From assembly GCF_022664455.2 (NCBI RefSeq), contig NZ_JAKRKC020000003.1, positions 1,103,818-1,167,817 on the forward strand: DNA of 64,000 nucleotides, written 5' to 3'. The notes beneath the pieces were generated by a model that saw nothing but the letters and a program-made list of their open reading frames with translations, ran no database searches and was not told the origin of the DNA. The DNA comes from Actinomadura luzonensis (GTDB lineage Bacteria > Actinomycetota > Actinomycetes > Streptosporangiales > Streptosporangiaceae). Of this stretch, positions 42,344 to 50,675 are shown piece after piece (within the stretch, counting starts at the first letter, position 1; each line of letters opens with the position of its first letter). The translations under genes were made by a program, and so were the position numbers.

Positions 42344-43562
42344 TCAGGCCCGCGTCGTGGCGGCGTGCAGCTCGGCCAGCGCGGGCCCCAGGTGGTCGAA
42401 CAGCTCCGCGAACCCGGCCACGCCGGCGTCGAAGACCGCCGAGAACGACACCGCGGCGCGGGCGTGCAGGATCACCACCATGGCGGCGTTGCCCGGCGCC
42501 AGCACCGGCACCACGAAGGCGTCGTCGCCGGGCCACTCCGTCACCCGCATCGCCGTCACGCCCAGGTGGCGCGGCCGTGCCTTGCGCAGCAGCGGCGACA
42601 CCAGCCGCAGGCCGGGCACCGCCAGGCCGGCGGGCAGCGCCGCGAGGTCGCGGCCGCCCACCAGCGCGCGGGTCATCCGGCCGAGGCCGACCTCGGCGGT
42701 GAGGTGCCGCAGCCGGGCCGCCGCGCCGGGCTCGCCGCAGGGCAGCGTGACGGGCAGCAGGCTCGTGTGGTTGCCGAGAGCGCTGCGGCGGCGGCGCCCC
42801 TGCAGGCTGATCGGCAGCGCCACCCGCAGGTGCCGGCGCAGGTCCGGGTTCCACGCGCGCAGGGCGGCGGCCAGCAGGGCGAGCCCGATCTGCGGGACGC
42901 TCGCGCCGGTGGCGCGGGCGATGGCGTGGAACGGCTCGACGCCGAGCGCGGCCACCCGCGACCGCCGCCCCCGCCGGCGCGGCGCACGGGGCGAACCAGG
43001 GCGGCGACGCGGCCGCCAGCGGCAGCAGGTCGGCCAGCGCCCGGCGGGCCCGCCCGAGCGGCGGCCCGCCTCGCGAGGGCGGCTCGATGTCCGCGAGCTT
43101 CTGGTCACCGAGCAGCGCGCGGATCGCGCCGTCGATGCCCATGCCGTCCTGGAAGACGTGGTGCGCCCGGTAGAACAGCACGTGCTCGCCCGGCCGGTGG
43201 CCGTGCAGCACCATCAGGGTCCACAGCGGGCGCTCCGGGGCGAGCGGCCGGGCCTCCAGCAGGCGCAGCGCGGCCTGGTGGACGTCGCCGCCCGCGGGCA
43301 GGCGGTGGTGCTCGACGTGGTGGGCGGGGTCGAAGCCGGGGTCGGGCTCCCAGCGGGCATGCCGGCCCGCGCCCGCCAGCCGGTAGGCCAGCGCGGGCGC
43401 CCGCGTGCGCACCCGCTCGCCGACCAGCCGCCGCAGCTCCTCCTGCCGGGGGGCTTCGCCCCGCAGCCGAACGCCGCCGCCGTGATGCATGAAGCAGTCG
43501 TCGGCCACCCCGGCGGACAGGCGCATCACGTAATGATCGGCGAAAGTGAGGGGAACCGGCAT
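42344..43562 (-). pseudogene. WS/DGAT-type acyltransferase with a frameshift
   Basis: Wax-ester-synthase/diacylglycerol-acyltransferase-like protein split over two frames. The first part (from ATG 43562) holds FADHYVMRLS, the lid region and the active-site motif HHVFQDG inside LFYRAHHVFQDGMGIDG. The second part reads FHAIARATGASVPQIGLALL, VALPISLQGRRRRSALGNHT and PALAELHAATTRA to the stop at 42344. The frames meet in the GC run around 42955-42975, where a one-base indel would restore about 406 aa. It could be a sequencing error or a recent mutation. The intact enzyme would acylate a hydroxyl or amino lipid acceptor. Confidence 0.8.
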
Positions 43563-43584
43563 GGGCCCATATTAGGGTGCCGTC
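43563..43584. promoter_or_regulatory. 22-bp divergent start region
   Basis: Only 22 bases separate the ATG of the acyltransferase from the GTG of the PAP2 gene. TAGGGT (43573-43578) lies 6 bases before the GTG and is a plausible -10 box for a leaderless transcript. Its -35 would lie inside the acyltransferase start. Transcription of the two genes must interfere or be coordinated. Confidence 0.45.
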
Positions 43585-44511
43585 GTGACGACGAGAGAAT
43601 TGCGGCCGGTCGAAATCGTGATGGTGGCCTATTTAGTGATGATGGCCATTATCGGCCTGCTGTCCGACATATCGTGGCGAATTCCGGCCGGGTGCCTGCC
43701 GGCCGCCGCGTCCGTGCTGGCCACGGCCTGGATCGGGGGGCGGCCGGGCGCGGGCCGGAAGGCCGCGCTCCTCCGGTACGCCGCCCCTCTTCTCGTGCTG
43801 CCGGTCGCGTACGACGCCGCCGCCCGCGCGGCCCTCGTCGTGCACGGCGGATATCTCGACGCGGACGTGCGCGCCTTCGAACATGCGGTGTTCGGATTCT
43901 CACCGAACGCCGCGGCGAACGCTTTCGCCACCGCCCCGCTGACGGAATTCCTGACATTCTGCTATTTCTTGTTCTACGGCGCTTTCCTGCTGCCGCTGAT
44001 CCTGCGCGCCCGCGGCCGGGCGGCGCTGGCCGAGCGCTACCTGTTCGCCACGCTGCTCACCCTGCTCATCTGCTACGCCGGCTTCATGACCCTGCCCCTG
44101 GCGGGCCCGCTGACCGGCGCCGTCCAGCGCCCGGGCGGCTACCTGGTCACCGCCGTGCAGACCGAGATCATGGCCGCCCTCGACCCGCCCGGCACCTGCT
44201 TCCCCTCGCCGCACGTCGCGGGCGCCTGGATCACGCTGCTGACCCTGCGCCGCCACGCCGCCCCGGCCGCCCGCCTGGCGCTGTGGGTGCTGACCCTCGG
44301 CCTCACCGTCGCCGTCGTGTACGACGGCTACCACTACGTCACCGACGCCGTCGCGGGCCTCGCCGTGGCGCTGGCCGTGCACGCGCTCACAACGCGGCGC
44401 GGAACCCCTCGACCAGCCCCGCCGTGGGCGCGAAGCCCAGCTCGCGCACCGCGTCGTCCGGCACGCACGTCCACTCCCGGCGACGCAGCTCGCGAGCCTT
44501 GTCCCGATTGA
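43585..44511 (+). CDS. PAP2-family membrane phosphatase/phosphotransferase
   Basis: 308 aa with about six TM helices and the PAP2_3-type signature: the first catalytic motif CFPSPHVAGAW (PSxH) and the second YDGYHYVTDAVAG, with catalytic His and Asp. This subgroup includes inositol-phosphorylceramide-synthase-like enzymes and lipid phosphatases. In this cluster, removal or exchange of a head-group phosphate on a ceramide-like lipid is a reasonable role. The catalytic part ends near residue 270. The last about 40 residues (Pro/Arg-rich) overlap the convergent epimerase gene by 125 bases and may be non-essential. Confidence 0.85.
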   Translation: MTTRELRPVEIVMVAYLVMMAIIGLLSDISWRIPAGCLPAAASVLATAWIGGRPGAGRKAALLRYAAPLLVLPVAYDAAARAALVVHGGYLDADVRAFEHAVFGFSPNAAANAFATAPLTEFLTFCYFLFYGAFLLPLILRARGRAALAERYLFATLLTLLICYAGFMTLPLAGPLTGAVQRPGGYLVTAVQTEIMAALDPPGTCFPSPHVAGAWITLLTLRRHAAPAARLALWVLTLGLTVAVVYDGYHYVTDAVAGLAVALAVHALTTRRGTPRPAPPWARSPARAPRRPARTSTPGDAAREPCPD

Positions 44512-45317
44512 AGGCCGGCACCGTGCCGCGCGCCCGCCCGGCCAGCTCCGCCAGCGCCGCCAGGGCGTGCACGGCGGGCGCCGGGATCGCCACCACGGCG
44601 GGCGCGGGCAGCCCCGCCGCGGTCGCGAGCGCCCGGCAGACGTCGCGCCACTCGTAGGCGACGCCGTCGCCGATCGGGTAGAGGCCGGCGCGCGGATCGG
44701 CGGCCGACAGCACCGGGCCGCGCTCGGCGGCGGCCAGCAGCGCCGCGCACAGGTCGTCCACATGGACGAAGGCGTACCGGCGCGGGCCCAGCCCCGCCTT
44801 CGGCACGAGGCCGCGCCGGACCAGCGGCAGCAGCGCCGGGACCAGCGCCGACTCGCCCGGCCCGTGGACGACGCCGGGCCGCAGGATCACCGAAGGCACC
44901 CGCGCGGCGTGGGCGCGGACGGCCAGCTCGCCCGCCAGCTTGCTGGCGCCGTACCGGGAGACGGCGCGGCGGCGGCCAGCGACGAGCACACCACCAGGCG
45001 CGGCGGGCGCGGAGCGCGGCCAGCGCGCGGGCGAGCCGGGCCGCGCCGTCGCGGTTGACGGCCAGGAACCCGGCCGCGGTGCGCGCCCGCAGCACGCCGG
45101 CCAGGTGGATCACCCGGCCCGCGTCGCGGACCGCCTCGGCCAGGCCGTGACCGGTCGCGAGGTCGCCGGGCACCACCCGCACGCCCTGCTCGGCCAGCTC
45201 ACGGGCCCGCGCCGACGGCCGGGCCAGGGCCGTGACCGCGTCGCCGCGGGCCAGCAGCAGACGGGTGAGCCGGCGGCCGACGAAGCCGGTGGCCCCCGTG
45301 ACGAGGTAGCGCGTCAC
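44387..45317 (-). pseudogene. CerR-like NAD-dependent epimerase/reductase, frameshifted
   Basis: Extended SDR. From the GTG at 45317: VTRYLVTGATGFVGRRLTRL, VVPGDLATGHGLAEAVRDAG and FLAVNRDGAARLARALAALR. After about residue 102 the frame is lost: PRLVVCSSLAAAAP lies in one shifted frame and SRYGASKLAGELAVRAHAAR (catalytic Tyr-Lys) in another. It then continues intact with VILRPGVVHGPGESALVPAL to the stop at 44387. At least one and probably two small indels lie at about 44965-45010. Architecture and neighbours match the ceramide reductase CerR of bacterial sphingolipid clusters. The start overlaps the GNAT gene stop (GTGA). Confidence 0.78.
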
Positions 45318-46462
45318 AGGGGACGCCGGTAGATGCGGTAGGTCCTGGAGGGCGTGCACCCGCCCGACCTCAGGTAGCGGTTGACGGCGCGGTTGTCCTC
45401 CAGGGTCCAGCCCAGCTCGACGCCGCCGTGGTAGCCGCCCGCGACGATCACCTCGCGGGCGGCGGCGAACAGCGCGGTCTCGATGCCGAGCCCCTGCAGC
45501 CGCGGCACCACGCCGAACAGGGCCGCCCGCGCGCGGTCGACGCGGCGGGCGGCCAGCGCCAGCCGGACGAGCCCGATCGGCAGGCCGAAGCGGGTGAGCC
45601 GGCCGCGCGCGACGGGGAGCGCCTGGTTGACGTCCGGCAGCACGACCACGACCGCGACCGGCTCGCCCGCCACCTCCGCGAGCTGGATGAGCCGGGGGTC
45701 GGCGATGCCGCGCACCCGGCGGGCGAGCGCGGCGAACTCGGCGTCGGTGGCCGGGGTGAACCCCCAGTGGTGACGCCACGCCTGGTCGTAGACGGTCTTG
45801 ATGCGGCGCGCGTCGGCGTCGAAGCGGGCCGGGTCGAGGGGCCGCACGGTGAGCCCGTGGCGCGCCAGCGTGCGCCTGGCCAGGCGGGCCAGCCGCTCGT
45901 CGAGCGGACGCAGGTCGTGGGACCAGGTCAGCAGGTCCTTGGCCGGGCCGAAGCCGCACGCCTCCAGCAGCCCCGGGTAGTAGGCCGGGTTGTACGGCAT
46001 CATCACCCGCGGCGGCGCGTCGAACCCCGACACCAGCAGCCCGCACTCGTCGTGCGTGGTGAAGGCGACCGGCCCGAGCATCGTGCGCAGCCCGCGCCCG
46101 CGCAGCCAGCCGGCGGCGGCCTCCACCAAGGCGCGGGCGGCGCCGGCGTCGGGCACGCACTCGAACAGCCCGAAGAAGCCGTCGGCCGCGCCGTGGGCGG
46201 CGTTGTGCCGCGGGTTGTCGACGGCCGCGACGCGTCCCACGACCCGGCCGTGCCGCTCGACGGTGAACAGCTCGGCCGCGCCGTAGGCGAAGAACGGGTT
46301 GCGCCGGCGGTCGAGCAACCACCGCACGTCGCCGCGCAGCGGGGGCACGTAGTGCGGGTCGCCGCGGTGCAGCCGGTAGGGCAGCTCCACGAACCGCCGC
46401 AGCTCGCCCCGGGCGCGGACCGGCCGCGCCCCCTCAGGCGGGGGTGAGGACGAGGCTGGCAT
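45314..46462 (-). CDS. YghO/bacterial-ceramide-synthase-like GNAT acyltransferase
   Basis: 382 aa. The N-terminal block FVELPYRLHRGDPHYVPPLR, the conserved RNPFFAYGAAELFTVERHGR, VDNPRHNAAHG, FFGLFECVPD, and MLGPVAFTTHDECGLLVSGF then PPRVMMPYNPAYYPGLLEAC match the YghO-like GNAT family. In Caulobacter that family supplies the bacterial ceramide synthase (bCerS), which N-acylates the long-chain base. The C-terminal GNAT half contains RLQGLGIETALFAAAREVIV and closes with LEDNRAVNRYLRSGG. No frameshift. It overlaps the ketosynthase by 29 bases and the reductase by 4, so it belongs to one operon. Confidence 0.82.
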   Translation of the reverse strand: MPASSSPPPEGARPVRARGELRRFVELPYRLHRGDPHYVPPLRGDVRWLLDRRRNPFFAYGAAELFTVERHGRVVGRVAAVDNPRHNAAHGAADGFFGLFECVPDAGAARALVEAAAGWLRGRGLRTMLGPVAFTTHDECGLLVSGFDAPPRVMMPYNPAYYPGLLEACGFGPAKDLLTWSHDLRPLDERLARLARRTLARHGLTVRPLDPARFDADARRIKTVYDQAWRHHWGFTPATDAEFAALARRVRGIADPRLIQLAEVAGEPVAVVVVLPDVNQALPVARGRLTRFGLPIGLVRLALAARRVDRARAALFGVVPRLQGLGIETALFAAAREVIVAGGYHGGVELGWTLEDNRAVNRYLRSGGCTPSRTYRIYRRPL

Positions 46463-47732
46463 TGTGGCCGCCGAACGCGAAGGAGTTGGACAGCACCGCG
46501 CCGGGCGGCAGGGGACGCGGCCGGCGCACCACCTCGATGTCGCACCTGGGGTCCTGCACGTCGAGGTTGGCGGTGGGCGGCATCACGCGCTCGTGCAGCG
46601 TGAGCGCGCCCGCGACGGCCTCGATCGCGCCGGCCGCGCCGATGGCGTGGCCGAGCACGCCCTTGGTGGAGGTGACCGGCACCCGGCCGAACAGCCGGGC
46701 GATCACGTCGGCCTCGGTGACGTCGTTGAGGTCGGTGCCGCTGCCGTGCGCGTTGACGTGCACGACCTCCCCCGGCGACAGGCGGGCGTCGGCCAGCGCC
46801 TGGCGCACGCAGCGCTCGGCGCCGCCGCCGCCCGGCTCGGGCGAGGTCAGGTGGTGGGCGTCGGAGGTGCGGCCGTAACCGGCCAGCTCGGCGTAGACGC
46901 GGGCGCCGCGGCGCACGGCGTCCTCCAGCCGCTCCAGCACGACGAAGGCGGCGCCCTCGGCCAGGACGAACCCGTCGCGGGCCGCGTCGAACGGCCGCGA
47001 GGCCCGCTCCGGCTCGGCCACCCGCTGCGACAGCGCGCCGCAGCGGTGGAAGGCGAGCAGCACCGTCGCCGACACGCACGCCTCGGTGCCGCCGGCCACG
47101 ACGAGGTCGGCCGAGCCGTCGCGCAGCAGGCGCAGCCCCTCGCCGATGGCGTGGCCGCCGGAGGCGCACGCGGTGGACAACGTCAGGCTCGGGCCGAGCA
47201 GGCGGTGGCGCATGCTGATGAACGCCGCCGCCGCGTTGTGCATCACCCGGGGCACGTGCAGGGCGCTCGGCCCGCCGTGGCGGTCGTGACCGAGGAGCGC
47301 GGCCTCGACGGTGGCGTTGCCGCCCAGGCCGGTGCCGGTGACGACGGCCCGGCGCTCGGGCGGCACCCAGGAGGGCCCCTCACCGGGCCGGTCGCCGGAC
47401 CCGCCGCCCTGCCCGCCGCCCTGCCCGTCGCCCTGCCCCTCGCCGGGCACGCGCTCCGGTGCGGCGTCGGCCAGCGCGTCGTCGGCGGCGCACACGGCCA
47501 GCAGGGTGGCCGGGTCCATGCGGCGGGCCAGCCGGGCGGTGACGTACGGGGCGGTGTCGAAGCCGGGCACCTGGCAGGCGAAGTCGACCGGCAGGCCGGT
47601 GACGTCGAAGGAGGTGATCGTGCGGGCCGTGGAGCGGCCGTCGAGCAGGGCGGCCCAGAAGCTCTTCAGGTCGTTGCCGGCCGGGGTGCGCACGCCCAGG
47701 CCGGTGATGGCGGCACGGGCGCGCCCGGTCAC
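46434..47732 (-). CDS. Beta-ketoacyl-ACP synthase, FabF-like
   Basis: 432-aa ketosynthase with a thiolase fold. Catalytic Cys189 is in LTLSTACASGGHAIGEGLRL, His329 in VVHVNAHGSGTDLNDVTEAD, and His362 in STKGVLGHAIGAAGAIEAVA. It therefore has the full Cys-His-His triad of condensing enzymes. A Gly/Gln-rich insert (about residues 97-118) is encoded by short repeats and is unusual. The GTG start overlaps the ACP stop as GTGA. It probably elongates or supplies a long acyl chain on the adjacent ACP for the oxoamine synthase or the ceramide synthase. Confidence 0.9.
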   Translation of the reverse strand: MTGRARAAITGLGVRTPAGNDLKSFWAALLDGRSTARTITSFDVTGLPVDFACQVPGFDTAPYVTARLARRMDPATLLAVCAADDALADAAPERVPGEGQGDGQGGGQGGGSGDRPGEGPSWVPPERRAVVTGTGLGGNATVEAALLGHDRHGGPSALHVPRVMHNAAAAFISMRHRLLGPSLTLSTACASGGHAIGEGLRLLRDGSADLVVAGGTEACVSATVLLAFHRCGALSQRVAEPERASRPFDAARDGFVLAEGAAFVVLERLEDAVRRGARVYAELAGYGRTSDAHHLTSPEPGGGGAERCVRQALADARLSPGEVVHVNAHGSGTDLNDVTEADVIARLFGRVPVTSTKGVLGHAIGAAGAIEAVAGALTLHERVMPPTANLDVQDPRCDIEVVRRPRPLPPGAVLSNSFAFGGHNASLVLTPA

Positions 47733-47977
47733 CCGGCGCGCCCGGCCGTGCCGACCAGCGCCATGACGTCGCCCAGGGTGCGCGCCTGCTTGGCGGTGTC
47801 GAGGTCGAGGCGGACGCCGAAGCGGTCTTCGGTGGCGGCGGCCAGCTCGGCCACGTCGAGGCTGTCGGCCTCCAGCTCCTCGCGCAGGTCGAGGTCGCGG
47901 GTGAGCACGGTCGCCTCCACCGACAGGATCTTCGCGCACAGGGCGCGCAACTCCTCGAACAGTTCTTCGTCACTCAT
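47729..47977 (-). CDS. Acyl carrier protein
   Basis: 82-aa ACP. The phosphopantetheine site is ELEADSLDVAELAAATED with Ser39 in the DSL motif, and helices I-IV are in the usual arrangement. It is the first gene of the minus-strand operon, behind a TTGCTG/TACTAG promoter, and is coupled to the ketosynthase. Dedicated ACPs accompany serine palmitoyltransferase genes in bacterial sphingolipid loci, where acyl-ACP rather than acyl-CoA can be the donor. Divergent to the oxoamine synthase at 48107. Confidence 0.9.
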   Translation of the reverse strand: MSDEELFEELRALCAKILSVEATVLTRDLDLREELEADSLDVAELAAATEDRFGVRLDLDTAKQARTLGDVMALVGTAGRAG

Positions 47978-48025
47978 GCGGATGCCCTCCGGTCGAACGG
48001 ACGATCATATGACCCGGACCTCACT

Positions 48026-48054
48026 CTAGTATTACGCTTGACTACCGTCAGCAA
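48026..48054 (-). promoter_or_regulatory. Promoter of the ACP-KS-GNAT-reductase operon
   Basis: On the minus strand TTGCTG (48049-48054), a 17-base spacer and TACTAG (48026-48031) form a good vegetative-type promoter. It lies about 48 bases before the ACP start. The same AT-rich 130-base gap must hold the divergent promoter for the gene at 48107, for which a TTGACT (48039-48044) is visible without a good -10. Confidence 0.6.
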
Positions 48055-48106
48055 TAATGCGTGATCGGGCGCGGGGAAGACCGCGAGAGAGAGTGGGTGC
48101 CGCGTC

Positions 48107-49321
48107 GTGACGGACGCCTTCGCGAAGTGCCAGCTGCCACCGGAGGCGGAGTCGCTGACGAGCCTGCGGCTCTATCCCTTCTACCGGCCCGTCGCCGAGC
48201 GGTTCGGCGACGGCGAGGTCCTGGTGGAGGGCCGCCGGGTGCTGATGGCCGGCTCCAACGACTACCTGGCGCTGGCGGAGCACCCCAGGGTGAAGGAGGC
48301 CGGCGTCGGCGCGCTGCGCCGCCTCGGCGCCGGCAACTCCGGCTCGCGGGTGCTCAACGGCACGCTGGCGCTGCACGAGGAGCTGGAGGCGGAGCTGGCG
48401 CGCTTCCTCGGGCACGAGGCGGCCATGGTGGTCACCACCGGCTACCAGGCCAACCTGGCGCTCGCGCCGCTGTTCGGGCCGCGCGACGTCCTCTACGCCG
48501 ACCGGCACGCGCACGCCTCGCTCATCGAGGCCGCCCGGCTCGGCGGGTCGCCGCTGCGGCGCTTCCGCCACAACGACGTCGCGCACCTCGGCGAGATGCT
48601 GGCCGCCGACGACCCCGAGCTGGGGCGGCTGATCGTGACCGAGGGCATGTTCTCGGTCACCGGAGACCTGTGCGACCTGCCCGCCATCGCCGGCCTGGCC
48701 ACCGCGCACGGCGCCCGGCTGATCGTCGACAGCGCCCACGACCTCGGCCTGCTCGGCGCCACCGGCCAGGGCGCCGGCGAGCAGCTCGGCCACCAGGACA
48801 CCATCGACGTGCAGACCCTCACCTTCTCCAAGTGCCTCGGCACCACGGGCGGGGCCGTCGCCGGGCCGGCCAGGATCATCGGCTACCTGCGCCACCGCGC
48901 CCGGGCGGCGCTGTTCTCGGCGTCGCTGCCCGCGGCGTGCGCCGCCGCCGCGCTGGCCTCGCTCCGCATCGTGCGCGAGGAGCCCGAGCGGCGGCGCCGG
49001 GTCCTGGAGCACGCCCGGCGGCTGCGCGACGGGCTGGCCGGGCACGGGTTCACGCTGCCGCCCGGCGACACGCCGACCGTGCCGATCGAGATCGGCGACC
49101 CGGTGACGTGCTGCCGGTTCTGGACGGCGCTGCTGGAGGAGGGGGTGCTGGCCAACGCGATGCTGCCGCCCGCGGTGCCCGAGGGGCGGTCGCTGATCCG
49201 GGTCAGCGTCACCGCGGCCCACACCGAGGCGCAGGTCGACCGGCTGCTGGAGGCGCTGGCGACGGTCGCGGACCGGCTCGGGCCGATCGCGGGCCGGCCG
49301 GGGGCGGTCGCGCGTGTCTGA
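48107..49321 (+). CDS. Alpha-oxoamine synthase, serine-palmitoyltransferase-like
   Basis: 404-aa PLP enzyme of the AONS/KBL/ALAS/SPT family, fold type I. Features: AGSNDYLALAEHP at the N-terminus, GNSGSRVLNGTLALHEELEA, the His stacking on PLP in DRHAHASLIEAARLGG (134-138), GMFSVTGDLCDLPAI, the cofactor Asp and His in IVDSAHDLGLLG (208-211), and the PLP lysine in TLTFSKCLGTTGGA (Lys242). SPT condenses serine with an acyl thioester to 3-ketosphinganine. AONS or KBL would be expected beside biotin or threonine genes, whereas here the neighbours are an ACP, a ceramide-synthase-like GNAT and a CerR-like reductase. The start is supported by length and the divergent promoter gap. Confidence 0.85.
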   Translation: MTDAFAKCQLPPEAESLTSLRLYPFYRPVAERFGDGEVLVEGRRVLMAGSNDYLALAEHPRVKEAGVGALRRLGAGNSGSRVLNGTLALHEELEAELARFLGHEAAMVVTTGYQANLALAPLFGPRDVLYADRHAHASLIEAARLGGSPLRRFRHNDVAHLGEMLAADDPELGRLIVTEGMFSVTGDLCDLPAIAGLATAHGARLIVDSAHDLGLLGATGQGAGEQLGHQDTIDVQTLTFSKCLGTTGGAVAGPARIIGYLRHRARAALFSASLPAACAAAALASLRIVREEPERRRRVLEHARRLRDGLAGHGFTLPPGDTPTVPIEIGDPVTCCRFWTALLEEGVLANAMLPPAVPEGRSLIRVSVTAAHTEAQVDRLLEALATVADRLGPIAGRPGAVARV

Positions 49322-50597
49322 CCGGCCGCCGTTCTGGGAGCCGTGGGCGGGCACGGCCACGCTGCCGGCGGCGCTGCTGCTGGGCGAGCACGTCACGCAC
49401 GCGCTGTTCGAGCGTACGGGGAGCATGTTCGCGCTGTGGCTGCCCGGCGTCGGCCGCTCGGTGATGGTCCGCGACCCCGCGGTGGTCAGGGAGCTGCTGC
49501 TGGCCCCCGAGGAGGCCGTCGACGACGTGGCCGCCAACCTCGTGCAGACGCCCGTCATCGGGCCGCAGGGCCTCGCGGTGCTGGCGCCGGAGGCCAACCG
49601 CGCGCTGCGCCGGCTCATGACGCCCGCCCTGCGGCCCCAGTCGCGCGAGCGGCTGCGCGCGGAGGCCGAGTCGCTCGCCCGCGACGTGCTGGCCGGCTGC
49701 CCTTTGAAAGTGCCGTTCGCGCTCGGGCCGCGGCTGCGCACGGCGACGATGGGAGCGACGCTCGCGCAGGTCACCGGGGTCGCCGAGGCGGCGCGCGCGG
49801 CCGAGTGGAACCGGGTGCTGCACCGCATGTTCCAGCAGGCGGTGTCGGCCGAGATCACCGTGCGCTACATGCTGCGCGGGGCCGGGGGGCTGGCGTGGTG
49901 GCCGTCGTTCCGGCGGCACATGGGCGAGTGCGACGCGCTCGTCTACGGCGAGATCGCGCGGCGGCGGCGTTGCGGCGACGACCGCGACGACGTGCTGGGG
50001 GCGCTGATGCGGGCCCGCGACGAGCGCGGCGCGCGGCTGACCGACCGGGTGCTGCGCGACCAGGTGATGAGCCTGTTCGCCGGGGCGCGCACCACCACGG
50101 CGACGGGGCTGGCGTGGTTGTTCGAGCGGGTGGCGCGCCATCCCGACGTGCTGCGGCGGGTGGCCGAGGGCGACGAGGCGTACGCGGACGCGGTGTGCTA
50201 CGAGGCGTTGCGGGTGCGTCCGCCGGTGGCGTTCTTCGGGCGGGCGCTGCGGCGTCCGGTCGAGCTGGGCGGGCGGACGGTGCGGCCCGGCACGGCGGTC
50301 ATCGTGCACATACGGGCGTTGCACCACCATCCCGGCCTTTATCCCGACCCGGCGGCGTTCCGCCCCGAGCGCTGGCTCGGCCGGCGGCCCGGAGGCTACG
50401 GATGGATGCCGTTCGGCGGCGGGCGGCGCACCTGTGTCGGCGACCGGATGGCGTTGGCGCTGATGGCCGCGTTCCTGCGGGTGTTCGCCGAGTCGGTGAC
50501 GATCGCGCCGGGCGTGCCGGGCGACGAGGCCGTGCGGTGGCTGGCGATCTCGAACGTGCCCGGCGACGACTGCCGCCTCGTCCTGACCCCCCGCTGA
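49314..50597 (+). CDS. Cytochrome P450
   Basis: 427-aa soluble P450. I-helix oxygen-binding motif FAGARTTTATGLAW, ExxR in CYEALRVRPP, PERW (FRPERWLGRR), and the heme-ligand loop MPFGGGRRTCVGDRMAL with the axial Cys. The GTG start lies inside the last codons of the oxoamine synthase (8-base overlap), so the two are strictly coupled. A hydroxylase acting on the long-chain base or fatty acyl chain of the lipid product would fit. No ferredoxin gene is adjacent, so electron donors come from elsewhere. Confidence 0.92.
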   Translation: MSDRPPFWEPWAGTATLPAALLLGEHVTHALFERTGSMFALWLPGVGRSVMVRDPAVVRELLLAPEEAVDDVAANLVQTPVIGPQGLAVLAPEANRALRRLMTPALRPQSRERLRAEAESLARDVLAGCPLKVPFALGPRLRTATMGATLAQVTGVAEAARAAEWNRVLHRMFQQAVSAEITVRYMLRGAGGLAWWPSFRRHMGECDALVYGEIARRRRCGDDRDDVLGALMRARDERGARLTDRVLRDQVMSLFAGARTTTATGLAWLFERVARHPDVLRRVAEGDEAYADAVCYEALRVRPPVAFFGRALRRPVELGGRTVRPGTAVIVHIRALHHHPGLYPDPAAFRPERWLGRRPGGYGWMPFGGGRRTCVGDRMALALMAAFLRVFAESVTIAPGVPGDEAVRWLAISNVPGDDCRLVLTPR

Positions 50598-50675
50598 GCC
50601 GGTGCCGCCGCGGCCCGCACTACCATCACCTGCGTGTCGAGCGAAGTGAACGAGCAACGATCGGAGCCGACGTCC

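Noticed and set aside
40197..44657. 1486-codon plus-strand open frame over the MMPL, acyltransferase and PAP2 genes
   Set aside because: Repetitive Arg/Gly-rich shadow; the MMPL and PAP2 frames have proper motifs.
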